This document shows, in pieces, positions 56,265 to 64,000 of a stretch of 64,000 nt of DNA (within the stretch, counting starts at the first letter, position 1; the number at the start of each line of letters is the position of its first letter). The stretch is from an uncultured cyanobacterium (lineage in GTDB: Bacteria; Cyanobacteriota; Cyanobacteriia; PCC-6307; Cyanobiaceae), in assembly GCA_903917565.1 (NCBI GenBank), contig CAIXBB010000001.1:1-64000 (forward strand), given 5' to 3'. A program made the position numbers and the translations under genes. The notes below the pieces were generated by a model, which saw only the letters and a program-made list of their open reading frames with translations, made no database searches and was not told the DNA's origin.

Positions 56265-56669
56265 GCCGGAGCCCGAGGCGCCCTGGCGCATGGCCCGCAC
56301 CGAGGAACGCATTCGGCTGATGTTGACGCCGATCTGCTCGATCCCCAGCAGGCTGCCGGGGGCGTCCTCCCAGCTGGCGGAGAGCACCCCGTAGCTGAGG
56401 CCCAGCAGCCCCAGCAGGAAGAAGGCCCCGGATCCCACCAGGGTGAGGCCGGGGGGGATGTCGAGCAGGCCCCTGCTCACCAGCAGGTAGCTGGCCACGA
56501 ACACCCCCATGCCCAGGACCGTGGGTGTTCCCGTGGCGATGGCGATGCGACGCACCATGCGGTTGGCCACCGCATCGGGAATCACCTGCTGACGGGGAGC
56601 CTTGGCCTTGGCTGGGGGGCCACCGGCAGCGGGCGTCGCGAAGGATTTCGGCTTCGGCCGACGGGCCAT
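56244..56669 (-). CDS. PAM68-like protein (DUF3464)
   Basis: A 141-residue protein with a basic Pro/Lys/Ala-rich N terminus, two membrane helices (about 52-70 and 80-100) and a C-terminal [24 protein letters not shown]68 in plants helps photosystem II assembly, and the cyanobacterial relative (Sll0933) interacts with YCF48; the same role is inferred here. It is 10 bases after rpsO, and its end overlaps dnaE. Confidence 0.92.
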   Translation of the reverse strand: MARRPKPKSFATPAAGGPPAKAKAPRQQVIPDAVANRMVRRIAIATGTPTVLGMGVFVASYLLVSRGLLDIPPGLTLVGSGAFFLLGLLGLSYGVLSASWEDAPGSLLGIEQIGVNISRMRSSVRAMRQGASGSGSDSPQG

Positions 56670-56679
56670 GAAACCAGCC

Positions 56680-56949
56680 TCAGCCGCGGATGCCGAGTTT
56701 CTTGATCAGCTCGGCGTAGCGGGATTCGCTCTGGGCGCGGAGGTAGCCGAGCAGACGCTTGCGGCGGCCGATCATCTTGAGCAGCCCCTGGCGGGAGGAG
56801 AAGTCGTGGATGTTCTTCTGCAGATGGCCACTGAGTTGCTGGATCCGCTCGCTCAACATCGCGACCTGCACTTCCACCGAGCCGGTGTCGGTGCCGTGGG
56901 CCTGATGGGAATTGATCAGTTCCTGTTTCTGGGTGGTAGTGAGCGGCAT
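56680..56949 (-). CDS. rpsO: 30S ribosomal protein S15
   Basis: A primary 16S rRNA-binding protein of the small-subunit platform. The 89 residues are the full standard length. [15 protein letters not shown] and [20 protein letters not shown] are invariant blocks. The ATG at 56949 is correct; an upstream in-frame ATG at 56976 would add nine Pro-rich residues not seen in the family. Confidence 0.98.
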   Translation of the reverse strand: MPLTTTQKQELINSHQAHGTDTGSVEVQVAMLSERIQQLSGHLQKNIHDFSSRQGLLKMIGRRKRLLGYLRAQSESRYAELIKKLGIRG

Positions 56950-57026
56950 GGGCGGATCTGGGCCCGGACGGTGCAAACCAACACCTTAACGCGCTGCCCG
57001 TTGGCCTTTCCTGCGGGTCAGCCCCT

Positions 57027-57662
57027 TCAGGCCACGGCGCGGGACAACCAGCGCAGGCTTTCGCGGATCCAGTCGTCGGCGGAGGCGGACCCCTCGATCC
57101 CCGCGGCGGCGACGGCCCGCAGGGCCCGGTGGATTTCCAGGGGCTCGTAACCGAGCGCCACCAGGGTGATCTGCACCTCCTCACGGCAGGGGGCTTCGGC
57201 GCCGGCGACCTCCTCCTCTTCGAGGGGATCAACCAGGCCGGCGAAGCGCTCCTGAAGACGCTGCCGCAGCTCCACCGAAAGGCGTTCGGCCGTGCGCTTG
57301 CCCACCCCAGGGGCCAGGCAGAGGCTGCGCAGGTCGGCATGGACGATGGCCCGCACGAGGTCCGGCACCTCCAGGGCCCCGAGCAGGCCCAGGGCCATCT
57401 GGGGCCCCACCCCGCTCACTGCCACCAGTTCGCGGAAAAGATCCCGCTCCTGGCGGGCGAGGAAGCCATAGAGGGTCCAGCCGTCGTCGCGGATGCTGTG
57501 GTGCACATGCAGGCCCAGATCGCTGCCCACTTCGGGGAGGCGCTGCCACTGCCTCAGGGTGAGCTGCACCTCGTAGCCCACCCCCTGGCAGATCAGCAGG
57601 GCCCCGCAACGGTTCGCCTGCTGCCATGGTTCGGCCAGTCGCCCCTGCAGCCAGCCGATCAT
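57027..57662 (-). CDS. ruvA: Holliday junction DNA helicase subunit RuvA
   Basis: RuvA binds the four-way junction and loads RuvB for branch migration. The 211 residues hold the N-terminal OB domain (MIGWLQGRLAE...GVGYEV), two helix-hairpin-helix motifs (VSGVGPQMALGLL and APGVGKRTAERLSVEL) and the C-terminal RuvB-binding domain (TLVALGYEPLEI). The ATG at 57662 is the standard start and its codon overlaps an ATG of the divergent frame. Confidence 0.96.
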   Translation of the reverse strand: MIGWLQGRLAEPWQQANRCGALLICQGVGYEVQLTLRQWQRLPEVGSDLGLHVHHSIRDDGWTLYGFLARQERDLFRELVAVSGVGPQMALGLLGALEVPDLVRAIVHADLRSLCLAPGVGKRTAERLSVELRQRLQERFAGLVDPLEEEEVAGAEAPCREEVQITLVALGYEPLEIHRALRAVAAAGIEGSASADDWIRESLRWLSRAVA

Positions 57663-57684
57663 GGTGAGATGTGCGTCAGCCCCC

Positions 57685-58146
57685 ATGCTGCCCCTCCTGC
57701 CAAGCCCCCTGGGCCGCTCCCTGTCGCCGGCGACCCTGGTGCTGGCACCGCTGCTGGCCCTGCTGCTCCTGCTGGGGGGCTGCACCAGGGGCGCCCAGCC
57801 CCCCCGCAGCGTGCTGCTCGACGCCCTGTCCCTGCAGATCCAGCTCACCCAGGGGGCGATTGCCCGAGCCCTCGATCTGGAGGCCGGCGGCCTGCCCGAG
57901 GTGAGCCGGGTGCGGATCGAGCAGCAGGACGCCGTCGCCATCGGCGAGGCCCGGGGTCTGCACCTCAGCGGTCGCTTCGACTGGCGGCTGCCGGGGGATG
58001 CCATTCAGGTCGACAGCCCGTTCGAGCTCTACCTGCAGCGCGGTGCCAGGGGGGAGAGCTGGCGTCTGGCGCGCCCCAGCGGCAGCAGCGACGGCAGCAG
58101 CCAGGACTGGATCACCGATCCCCTGCCGCTTCCTCGGAGAGCCTGA
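57685..58146 (+). CDS. Predicted lipoprotein of unknown function (153 aa)
   Basis: A type II signal peptide (LAPLLALLLLLGGCTRG) with the lipobox Cys in LGGC, so the mature protein is lipid-anchored. The body is beta-rich and about 120 residues long (VSRVRIEQQDAVAIGEARG, GRFDWRLPGD) and ends in a Ser/Asp/Pro-rich tail. I recognise no family, although its place beside ruvA is shared with related genomes as I recall. The ATG at 57685 is preferred; one at 57661 would overlap the ruvA start. The last 35 bases overlap the antiporter gene. Confidence 0.75.
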   Translation: MLPLLPSPLGRSLSPATLVLAPLLALLLLLGGCTRGAQPPRSVLLDALSLQIQLTQGAIARALDLEAGGLPEVSRVRIEQQDAVAIGEARGLHLSGRFDWRLPGDAIQVDSPFELYLQRGARGESWRLARPSGSSDGSSQDWITDPLPLPRRA

Positions 58147-59527
58147 GCCAGCGGGCCACGTGGGGAAGGGTGAGCCCCTGTACCAGCAGGTTGATCACCA
58201 CCACGCAGAAGACGATCCCCCCGGCGTTCTGCACCAGGGCCGGCACCGTGGCCGGGTCGATGCCGCGCACCCTGGGGATGGCGTCGACCATCTCGAAACT
58301 CAGGGCCAGGGGCACGGCGCCCCGCAGACCGCACCAGGACACCAGCAGTGAATCCCGCAGACTGAAAGGGGAGAAGTGTTGCAGCAGCAGAACGCTCGCC
58401 GGCCTGGCCAGCAGCATCATGGCGATGGCGATGACGATGCCTTCCGGCAACGCGGGCACGAGTTCGAGTGGATGGACGCTCAGACCGAAGATCAGGAAGA
58501 CCGTGATTTCGGTCATGTTGTTAAACGGCAGCAGGGTCTGCTGCAGGGCCTTCGGTGTGATCGACTCGTTGCTGTAACTGTGGTTGCTCAGCATCAGGCC
58601 CGCCACGTAGGCGCTGATGAAACCAGAACCCCCCATCAGCTCTGCCACTCCATAGGAGATCAGGCCGATGGCGATGCCCAGGATCAGCAACTGGCTCTCA
58701 TCACGCACCAGCCGATTGAGGCTGAATCGCCCCAGATAGCTCACGCACACCCCGATCAACAGCCCCGACCCGATCTTCTGCAGGAACGTCTGCAGCTGTT
58801 CGACCACCACCTGATGCTCGCTGCTGACCCCTTGCAGCGTCGTCAGGCCGATCACCAGGCCCAGAAACAGGATGCCGGTGGGATCGTTGACAGAGGATTC
58901 GAACTGCACCAGCGCAGAAAGCCGGCGTGGAATCGCGCGCTCCACCAACTGCAGCACGTTCATCGTGGCCCCCGCGTCCGTCGACCCCAGACAGGCGGCA
59001 ATCAGCATCGCCACCGCTATCGGGATCTGCCCGAAGCCGAGCTCGATGCCGCCGGCATCGGGGGAGGCAGCAAACCAGACGATCAGTCCCAGTATCAGGC
59101 TGGAGATGATGACGCCTCCCACCGCCAGGATGATGCCGTATTCGAGGAAGCCGCGAATCGAGCGGATGTCCGTTTCCAGTCCGGCGTTGAACAACAGGAT
59201 TGACAGGCTCAGAACCTGCAGCCGTAGGATCGTCTCATGGCTGAACAGGGTGACGGAGGGATTGATGAACAGGCCGAACAGCAGCACGCCAAGAATCGCC
59301 GGAACCCCGATCTTCAGGGAGAAGCGACTGATGGCCAGGGTGCCGAGAAAGATGCCGCCGATGGTCACCATCATCAGCGGCAGGGGGACGACACCGGGAG
59401 GCAGCGGCGGCCTGATCAGGGTGGTCTCCGCGCCATGGCTGAGCCCAGCCACCAGCGTGGCCAGCCAGGAATGGAACGCACCAGGCAGTGGGATCGACAG
59501 CAGGGGAACCCAACCTGGCGGCGTCAT
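58112..59527 (-). CDS. Cation/proton antiporter (CPA1, NhaP-like)
   Basis: A 471-residue membrane protein with about 12 helices. The central ion-binding helices show FESSVNDPTGILFLG (the ND pair of CPA1) and AACLGSTDAGATMNVLQ. A later SWCGLRGAVPLALSF matches the conserved Arg-Gly helix of Na+/H+ exchangers. It would trade Na+ or K+ for H+. There is no C-terminal regulatory domain. The ATG at 59527 overlaps the EamA stop (ATGA), so the two transporters are co-translated. Confidence 0.92.
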   Translation of the reverse strand: MTPPGWVPLLSIPLPGAFHSWLATLVAGLSHGAETTLIRPPLPPGVVPLPLMMVTIGGIFLGTLAISRFSLKIGVPAILGVLLFGLFINPSVTLFSHETILRLQVLSLSILLFNAGLETDIRSIRGFLEYGIILAVGGVIISSLILGLIVWFAASPDAGGIELGFGQIPIAVAMLIAACLGSTDAGATMNVLQLVERAIPRRLSALVQFESSVNDPTGILFLGLVIGLTTLQGVSSEHQVVVEQLQTFLQKIGSGLLIGVCVSYLGRFSLNRLVRDESQLLILGIAIGLISYGVAELMGGSGFISAYVAGLMLSNHSYSNESITPKALQQTLLPFNNMTEITVFLIFGLSVHPLELVPALPEGIVIAIAMMLLARPASVLLLQHFSPFSLRDSLLVSWCGLRGAVPLALSFEMVDAIPRVRGIDPATVPALVQNAGGIVFCVVVINLLVQGLTLPHVARWLRLSEEAAGDR

Positions 59528-60438
59528 CGTAGAAGTGTTTGCTGGGTGGATTCCCCTGCTTTGGCCACTCCCGGACGCTGGCCCAGACAGATCAATGTGG
59601 CAACCAGGATCAAAGCCGCCCCGATCGCTGTCGGCAGATCGACGGATTCCCCGAAGATCCACCAGCCCCAGAGGGCGGCGAATCCCACCTGCACATAGCT
59701 GATCGCCGTGGCCCGGGCCGCCGGCAGCTGGGTGAGGGCCTGGGTGAGTCCCACCTGGCCCACCTGGGTGAACACTCCCACCCCCACCAGCCAAAGCAGT
59801 TCGATCGGCGTGGGCAGCACCGGATCGATCAGCAACAGCGGCAGGCTCATGGGAACGGCCACGAGAGGAAAGTAAAAGATGATCACCGCCGCAGGCTCGC
59901 TCTCCGCCAGGCGCCGCACGCTCACATAGGCCACGGCCGTGAGCAGGGCGCCGGCCACCGCCACCAGCACCCAGGGCGTCGGCAGGGCGGAGCTGGCTGT
60001 GGGCTGGGCCACCAGCAGCACCCCCAGCCAGCCCAGCCCCATGGCCAGAAGAACGCGCCGTCCCAGCCGTTCGCCCAGGAACAGCCAGGCCAGCAGCGCC
60101 GTGAAGGTGGGGTACAGGTACTGCAGCACCGTGGCTGCGGCCAGGGGCAGATGCACGACGGCGGCGTACACGCAGAAGAGGGCGGCACTGCCCACCAGGC
60201 CCCGCAGCACCAGCAGCCCCCGGCGCCGGCCCCAGGGATCCACACCGATCCGGCGGGCCATCCAGTAGCTCAGGGCCAGGCTCACCAGGGCCCGGGCCAG
60301 CACCACCTCGGCGATGGGAAGGCGGTCGCCCACCTGCTTGACCCCCACCACCATCAGGCTGAAGGAGAGGGCGCTGAGCACCATCCAGCCCCCAGCCGGG
60401 AGGGTGGCGCCGATGTCGGGATGGGGCGTTCGGTTCAC
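59524..60438 (-). CDS. EamA/DMT-family transporter
   Basis: A 304-residue inner-membrane carrier with ten helices in two EamA repeats. LSALSFSLMVVGVKQVGDRL opens the first and LVAVAGALLTAVAYVSVRRLA the second; RALVSLALSYW and YLYPTFTALLAW are family-like. Metabolite export is typical of the family but the substrate is unknown. The frame is open upstream. The GTG at 60438 with GGAG eight bases before it is chosen. It diverges from dnaG. Confidence 0.9.
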   Translation of the reverse strand: MNRTPHPDIGATLPAGGWMVLSALSFSLMVVGVKQVGDRLPIAEVVLARALVSLALSYWMARRIGVDPWGRRRGLLVLRGLVGSAALFCVYAAVVHLPLAAATVLQYLYPTFTALLAWLFLGERLGRRVLLAMGLGWLGVLLVAQPTASSALPTPWVLVAVAGALLTAVAYVSVRRLAESEPAAVIIFYFPLVAVPMSLPLLLIDPVLPTPIELLWLVGVGVFTQVGQVGLTQALTQLPAARATAISYVQVGFAALWGWWIFGESVDLPTAIGAALILVATLICLGQRPGVAKAGESTQQTLLR

Positions 60439-60582
60439 CCTGCGATCTCCATCGGTGGTGTCAGGCCCCAGAATGGGGTCAGTGGGACCACCACCAATGG
60501 GGGGCGACCGTTTCCAGCCAGCCACTCCCCAGCCAGCCACTCCCCACCAGCTCCACGTTCCACCAGCCTCACCCGTCCTGCC

Positions 60583-62667
60583 TTGAGCTTGCCCCGCCTT
60601 CACCCCCGCACGATCGAGGCCGTCAAGGAACGGGCCGACATCGTCGATGTGGTGGGGGAGCACGTGGTGCTCAAGAAGAAGGGCCGTGAATTCGTGGGGA
60701 TCTGCCCCTTCCACGACGACAAGTCGCCGTCGATGACGGTGTCACCCGCCAAGCAGTTCTATTACTGCTTTTCCTGCGGGGCAGGCGGTAACGCCATCAA
60801 GTTCCTGATGGAACTGCAGCGCACCAGCTTCAGCGAGGTGGTGCTGGATCTGGCGCGTCGCTACCAATTGCCGGTCGAGACCCTCGACGGCCCCCAGCAG
60901 GAGCGGCTGCGCCAGCAGCTCTCCCGCCGCGACCGGCTCCACCGGGTGCTGGCCCTGGCGGCGGGCTGGTTCCAGGGCCAGCTTCGCGCTCCCGAGGGGG
61001 CAGCGGCCCTGGCCTACCTGCGCCAGAAGCGGGGCCTCAGCGAAACCACCCTGGAGGCCTTCCAGCTGGGCTACGCCTCGGCCGGCTGGGATGGCCTGCT
61101 GCAGCACCTGCAGCAGGTGGAGGGCCTTGATGCCGACCTGCTGGAGGCGGCCGGCCTGGTGGTGGCCCGCAAGGGGGGCGGTGGCTTCTACGACCGCTTC
61201 CGCGACCGGGTGATGGTGCCGATCCGAGACCGCCAGGGCCGGGTGATCGGCTTCGGTGGACGGGGGCTGGACGGGGCCGAACCGAAGTATCTCAATTCCC
61301 CCGAAACGGAGGTGTTCGAGAAGGGCAAGCACCTGTTCGGGCTGGATCGGGCTGCCGACGCCATCCGCCGCGACGACCGGGCCGTGGTGGTGGAGGGCTA
61401 CTTCGATGTGATCGCCCTGCACGCCGCCGGCATCACCAATGCGGTGGCGGCGCTCGGTACGGCCTTGAGCTCCAGCCAGATCACCCAGCTCTGCCGCTGC
61501 TGCGACGGTCGGCGGCTGATCCTCAACTTCGACAGTGACGGCGCCGGGATCCGCGCCGCCCAGCGGGCCATCGGCGAGGTGGAGCAGCTGGCGCTGCAGG
61601 GCCAGCTGGAGCTGCGGGTGCTGCACCTGCCCGCCGGCAAGGACCCTGATGAGTTTCTGCAGCACCACGGAGCGGGGGAGTACCGCTCCCTGCTCGATCA
61701 GGCCCCGCTCTGGCTCGACTGGCAGATCGAGCAGGTGTTCGAGGGCAAGGATCTGGCCCGTGCCGATCAGTTCCAGCAGGCTGTCTCCGCTCTGGTGCAG
61801 CTGCTGGGCAAGCTGCCCCAGTCGGCCGTGCGCAGCCACTACCTGCAGCAGGTGGCCGAGCGCCTCTCGGGCGGCCAGGCCCGCCTGGCCATCCAGCTGG
61901 AGGAGGACCTGCGCCAGCAGGTCAAGGGCCAGCGCTGGCACGGCCGCTCGGCCAAGTGGGAGCAACCCGGAGAAGTGGGCCATCGGGAGCGGGCCGAGGC
62001 GGAGATCCTGCGCCTCTACCTCCATTGCGCCCCCTGGCGCGGGGTGATCCGCGCCGAGCTGCGGCGCCGGGAGCTCGATGACTTCGCCCTCCAGCACCAC
62101 CGCCAGCTCTGGGCCGCGATTGGGGAGCTGGAGGAGGACAACCTTGGTGCCGGTCGCCTGGAGGCCATCAACCGGGGCACCGATCCGGGGCTGGACCTGG
62201 CCGATCTGGATCTGTCGCGCCTGCTGGGCGACCGGCTGCTGGTGGAGCAGAGCGCCCTGCTCGGCCGGCTCACCCCCCTGCTGGAGCCCAGCGAGGTGCA
62301 GCGGCTCGCCCTGGCCCATCCCCCCCTGCAGCTGCGCGGGGCCACGGCGTCGCTGGAGCGCCAGCGGGTGCTGCGGCGCTGCCGTCACCTGCTCGATGCC
62401 TGGTCGAGCCAGCGCCTGCAGACCCTCGAGCACTGCATCGCCCGGCTGCTGGAGGAGGAGCGCGATGCGCCGCCGTCAGGTGCGGCCCTCCCGGCGCCCG
62501 GTGCCGGCCTCGACATGGAGACCCGCATCCATGACCTCTTCGACGCGCTCAACGGCGACGCCCTGCGTTTCCAGGAGGCTTACTACGCCGAGCGTCGCTA
62601 CCTGAATCAGCTCGATGACGGCCGCCGGGCCGGCTATGAGGAGACCCTGGCGGTGCCGGCGGCCTGA
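60583..62667 (+). CDS. dnaG: DNA primase
   Basis: Makes RNA primers for replication. The 694 residues have the CHC2 zinc finger (ICPFHDDKSPSM...YYCFSCGAGGN), the TOPRIM core with VVVEGYFDVIAL and FDSDGAGIRA, then the C-terminal DnaB-interaction region. The tail after residue 450 is long and helical, as in cyanobacteria. The only reasonable start is a TTG at 60583 giving SLPRLHPRTIEAVKERADI; no ATG or GTG precedes it in the conserved part. Confidence 0.96.
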   Translation: MSLPRLHPRTIEAVKERADIVDVVGEHVVLKKKGREFVGICPFHDDKSPSMTVSPAKQFYYCFSCGAGGNAIKFLMELQRTSFSEVVLDLARRYQLPVETLDGPQQERLRQQLSRRDRLHRVLALAAGWFQGQLRAPEGAAALAYLRQKRGLSETTLEAFQLGYASAGWDGLLQHLQQVEGLDADLLEAAGLVVARKGGGGFYDRFRDRVMVPIRDRQGRVIGFGGRGLDGAEPKYLNSPETEVFEKGKHLFGLDRAADAIRRDDRAVVVEGYFDVIALHAAGITNAVAALGTALSSSQITQLCRCCDGRRLILNFDSDGAGIRAAQRAIGEVEQLALQGQLELRVLHLPAGKDPDEFLQHHGAGEYRSLLDQAPLWLDWQIEQVFEGKDLARADQFQQAVSALVQLLGKLPQSAVRSHYLQQVAERLSGGQARLAIQLEEDLRQQVKGQRWHGRSAKWEQPGEVGHRERAEAEILRLYLHCAPWRGVIRAELRRRELDDFALQHHRQLWAAIGELEEDNLGAGRLEAINRGTDPGLDLADLDLSRLLGDRLLVEQSALLGRLTPLLEPSEVQRLALAHPPLQLRGATASLERQRVLRRCRHLLDAWSSQRLQTLEHCIARLLEEERDAPPSGAALPAPGAGLDMETRIHDLFDALNGDALRFQEAYYAERRYLNQLDDGRRAGYEETLAVPAA

Positions 62668-62772
62668 GGCCAGGACCCCCGCCCGGCGTTCGAATCGGGT
62701 CGGCCGCCCGCCTGCGCAGACCCGCTTGCCACCGCCCGTTCTGCCTAGATTTGTTGTGGATGCAGGTCTGCC

Positions 62773-63771
62773 ATGGCTCCTTATCCGGCCTATCCGGTCC
62801 CTGCGGATGAGGAACAGCGTCTTCGCGACCTGGAGCGTTACGGCATCCTCGAAGCCGACAGCGACGAGCATTTCGATCGCATCCTGGATCTGACGGCGGC
62901 CATCTTCCAGACCCCCATCGTGGCCATTTCCCTGGTGGAGGCCGATCGCCAGTGGTTTCTGGCCAAACGGGGACTTGAGGTGCGCGAAACCCCCCGTGAG
63001 ATGGCCTTCTGTGCCCACGCCATCGTCCATGACGAGGTGATGGTGGTGCCCGATGCCCGCGCCGATGAGCGCTTCCGCACCAACCCCCTGGTCTTCGCCG
63101 ATCCCCACATCCGCTTCTATGCCGGGGCGCCCCTGCAGACCCCTGAGGGCCACAACCTCGGCACCCTCTGCGTCATCGACCGGGAGCCCCGTCACCTCAC
63201 CGCGGAGCATCGCGAGCTGTTGCATCGTCTGGCCCAGCTGGCCATGCGTGAGCTGGAGTTGCGGCGCCTGGCCCACCTCTGCCCGGTCACCGGCCTGCCC
63301 ACCCGTCACACCTTCCTCAGCATCGGCGCGCGGGAGTTCGACCGTGCCCGCCGCGATCACCACCCCCTGTCGCTGCTCCTCTTCGATGTCGACAATCTGC
63401 GTCTGATCAATAACCGCTGGGGCCATGCCGCCGGCGATCAGGTGCTCACCGATCTGGTCCAGCTGGCGCGCACTTTCCTCCAGGAACCGGACTTCGCTGC
63501 CCGCCTGGGGAATGGCGAGTTCGCCCTGCTGCTGGTGGGAGTCGAGGGCGATCAGGCCATGGCCCTGGCCGATGCCCTGCGCACCGCCGTCGCTCACATG
63601 CCCGGTGTCCACACCCATTCCGACTTCCGTCTGCACATCAGCGGCGGCCTCACCGTCCTGGCCCCCGCCGATCGCCAGTTCACCGACCTGTTCCAGCGGG
63701 CCGAACGGGCCCTTGAGCTGGCCAAGGGCAATGGTCGCAACCAGATCGCCAGCCTCTACGAAGGGGCCTGA
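62773..63771 (+). CDS. GAF-GGDEF signalling protein with a degenerate GGDEF motif
   Basis: A 332-residue soluble protein. The GAF domain (about residues 14-165) includes EMAFCAHAIVHDEVMVVPDA and FYAGAPLQTPEGHNLGTLCVID, a subtype common in bacterial signalling. The GGDEF-type domain (about 168-330) begins CPVTGLPTRHTFLS and keeps the metal-binding LLFDVDNLRLINNRWGH, but the active-site loop is GNGEF (residues 246-250) in place of GGDEF/GGEEF. That change should weaken or remove diguanylate cyclase activity, so it may act as a sensor or GTP-binding protein. No EAL domain is present. It is convergent with umuC. Confidence 0.9.
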   Translation: MAPYPAYPVPADEEQRLRDLERYGILEADSDEHFDRILDLTAAIFQTPIVAISLVEADRQWFLAKRGLEVRETPREMAFCAHAIVHDEVMVVPDARADERFRTNPLVFADPHIRFYAGAPLQTPEGHNLGTLCVIDREPRHLTAEHRELLHRLAQLAMRELELRRLAHLCPVTGLPTRHTFLSIGAREFDRARRDHHPLSLLLFDVDNLRLINNRWGHAAGDQVLTDLVQLARTFLQEPDFAARLGNGEFALLLVGVEGDQAMALADALRTAVAHMPGVHTHSDFRLHISGGLTVLAPADRQFTDLFQRAERALELAKGNGRNQIASLYEGA

Positions 63772-63788
63772 GAGCGGCCCTCAGGCCC
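63764..63788. terminator. Stop-codon-spanning hairpin between convergent genes
   Basis: GGGCCTGAG and CTCAGGCCC form a perfect 9-bp stem with a 7-base loop. The TGA of the GAF-GGDEF gene (63769-63771) is in one arm and the TGA of umuC (63781-63783, minus) in the other. It could work in both directions. No T-run follows. Confidence 0.6.
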
Positions 63789-64000
63789 GCACCACCGGCA
63801 CATCGCTCAGCCGGGTGGTGGCGGCCCGGGACAGGCGCGAGCGGCGCATCGTCCAGCGGGGCCGCAGGCCGCAGGCGGCCCACTGCACGGTGCCGCTGCC
63901 GTAGCGGCGGTTGAGACCGTCGACGGTGGCCATCAGGGCCTCGCGCCGCTGCTGCTGCTCCGGCGGTAGTGGGGCCAGCAGATGGTGCTGCAGCAGCGCG
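63781..64000 (-). CDS. umuC: UmuC-like DNA polymerase V subunit, C-terminal end only
   Basis: Only the last 73 codons are in the window. ALMATVDGLNRRYGSGTVQW and the ending MRRSRLSRAATTRLSDVPVV are the DUF4113 tail typical of UmuC, a Y-family translesion polymerase. Catalytic residues and the start lie beyond the window, as would a umuD partner. Family identity is quite sure from this tail; completeness cannot be judged. Confidence 0.88.
   Translation of the reverse strand, partial: ALLQHHLLAPLPPEQQQRREALMATVDGLNRRYGSGTVQWAACGLRPRWTMRRSRLSRAATTRLSDVPVVRA

Overview
The window is a contiguous piece of a high-GC cyanobacterial chromosome. psbA (photosystem II D1), ndhD, a type II NADH dehydrogenase, solanesyl-diphosphate synthase and several cyanobacteria-restricted families (DUF2605, DUF3288, DUF1816, DUF1350, PAM68) identify the phylum. 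High GC, very short intergenic gaps, many GTG/TTG starts, an unsplit dnaE without an intein, and no evident excess of the HIP1 octamer point to an alpha-cyanobacterium of the Cyanobium / Synechococcus type. That placement is inference. Nearly all genes are housekeeping, and there is no CRISPR array, prophage or insertion sequence.

Layout. 1-2344 (minus): the first three quarters of psbA (low-light D1 type, Gln at standard position 130) and a DUF697 protein, separated by a perfect 26-bp-arm inverted repeat. 2451-5651 (plus): two unrecognised proteins, trpS and an exported phage-type lysozyme. 6309-17644 (plus): thrS-glk, thrB, ndhD, an M3 oligopeptidase, then NDH-2 overlapping a fused VTT-membrane/flavin-disulfide oxidoreductase. 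24688-17606 (minus) is one compact series: ubiD-Rrf2-DUF2605-aroA-MnmC-like-glmU-VOC-tspO. 24750-29322 (plus): comB, nitrilase, amiC, murI and sds. 29316-35532 is mixed: HAD phosphatase, a second TspO-like protein, acs, DUF1350, peroxiredoxin, DnaQ-like exonuclease.

37303-35651 (minus) is a tight cluster: msrA, an MliC-like protein, a 53-residue membrane protein, a 118-residue membrane protein, and tRNA-Pro(GGG) with its terminator. 37329-39499 (minus) holds a small membrane protein and an ABC half-transporter. 39571-46697 (plus): DUF3288, then trpD-carA-STAS-mrnC-rlmB-DUF1816-gatA with overlapping starts. 46698-52686 is the most island-like part: 0.5 kb of gene debris, a coiled-coil membrane protein, and a three-gene exporter (HlyD-like, double-ATPase-plus-permease, permease) resembling YhiI/RbbA/YhhJ, set between gatA and dnaE. 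From 52719 housekeeping resumes: dnaE, PAM68, rpsO, ruvA, a lipoprotein, a cation/proton antiporter, an EamA transporter, dnaG, a GAF-GGDEF protein with a degenerate active site, and the 3' end of umuC.

Genes are coupled by ATGA, GTGA, TTGA or TGATG overlaps in at least sixteen places, and several convergent pairs overlap at their 3' ends. A recurring detail is that hairpins at gene ends often include the stop codon itself (5647-5662, 10222-10241, 63764-63788 and the large repeat at 901-958). I did not find a clearly new system. The best candidates for follow-up are the exporter island, the msrA/MliC-like/small-membrane-protein cluster and the inverted repeat beside psbA.
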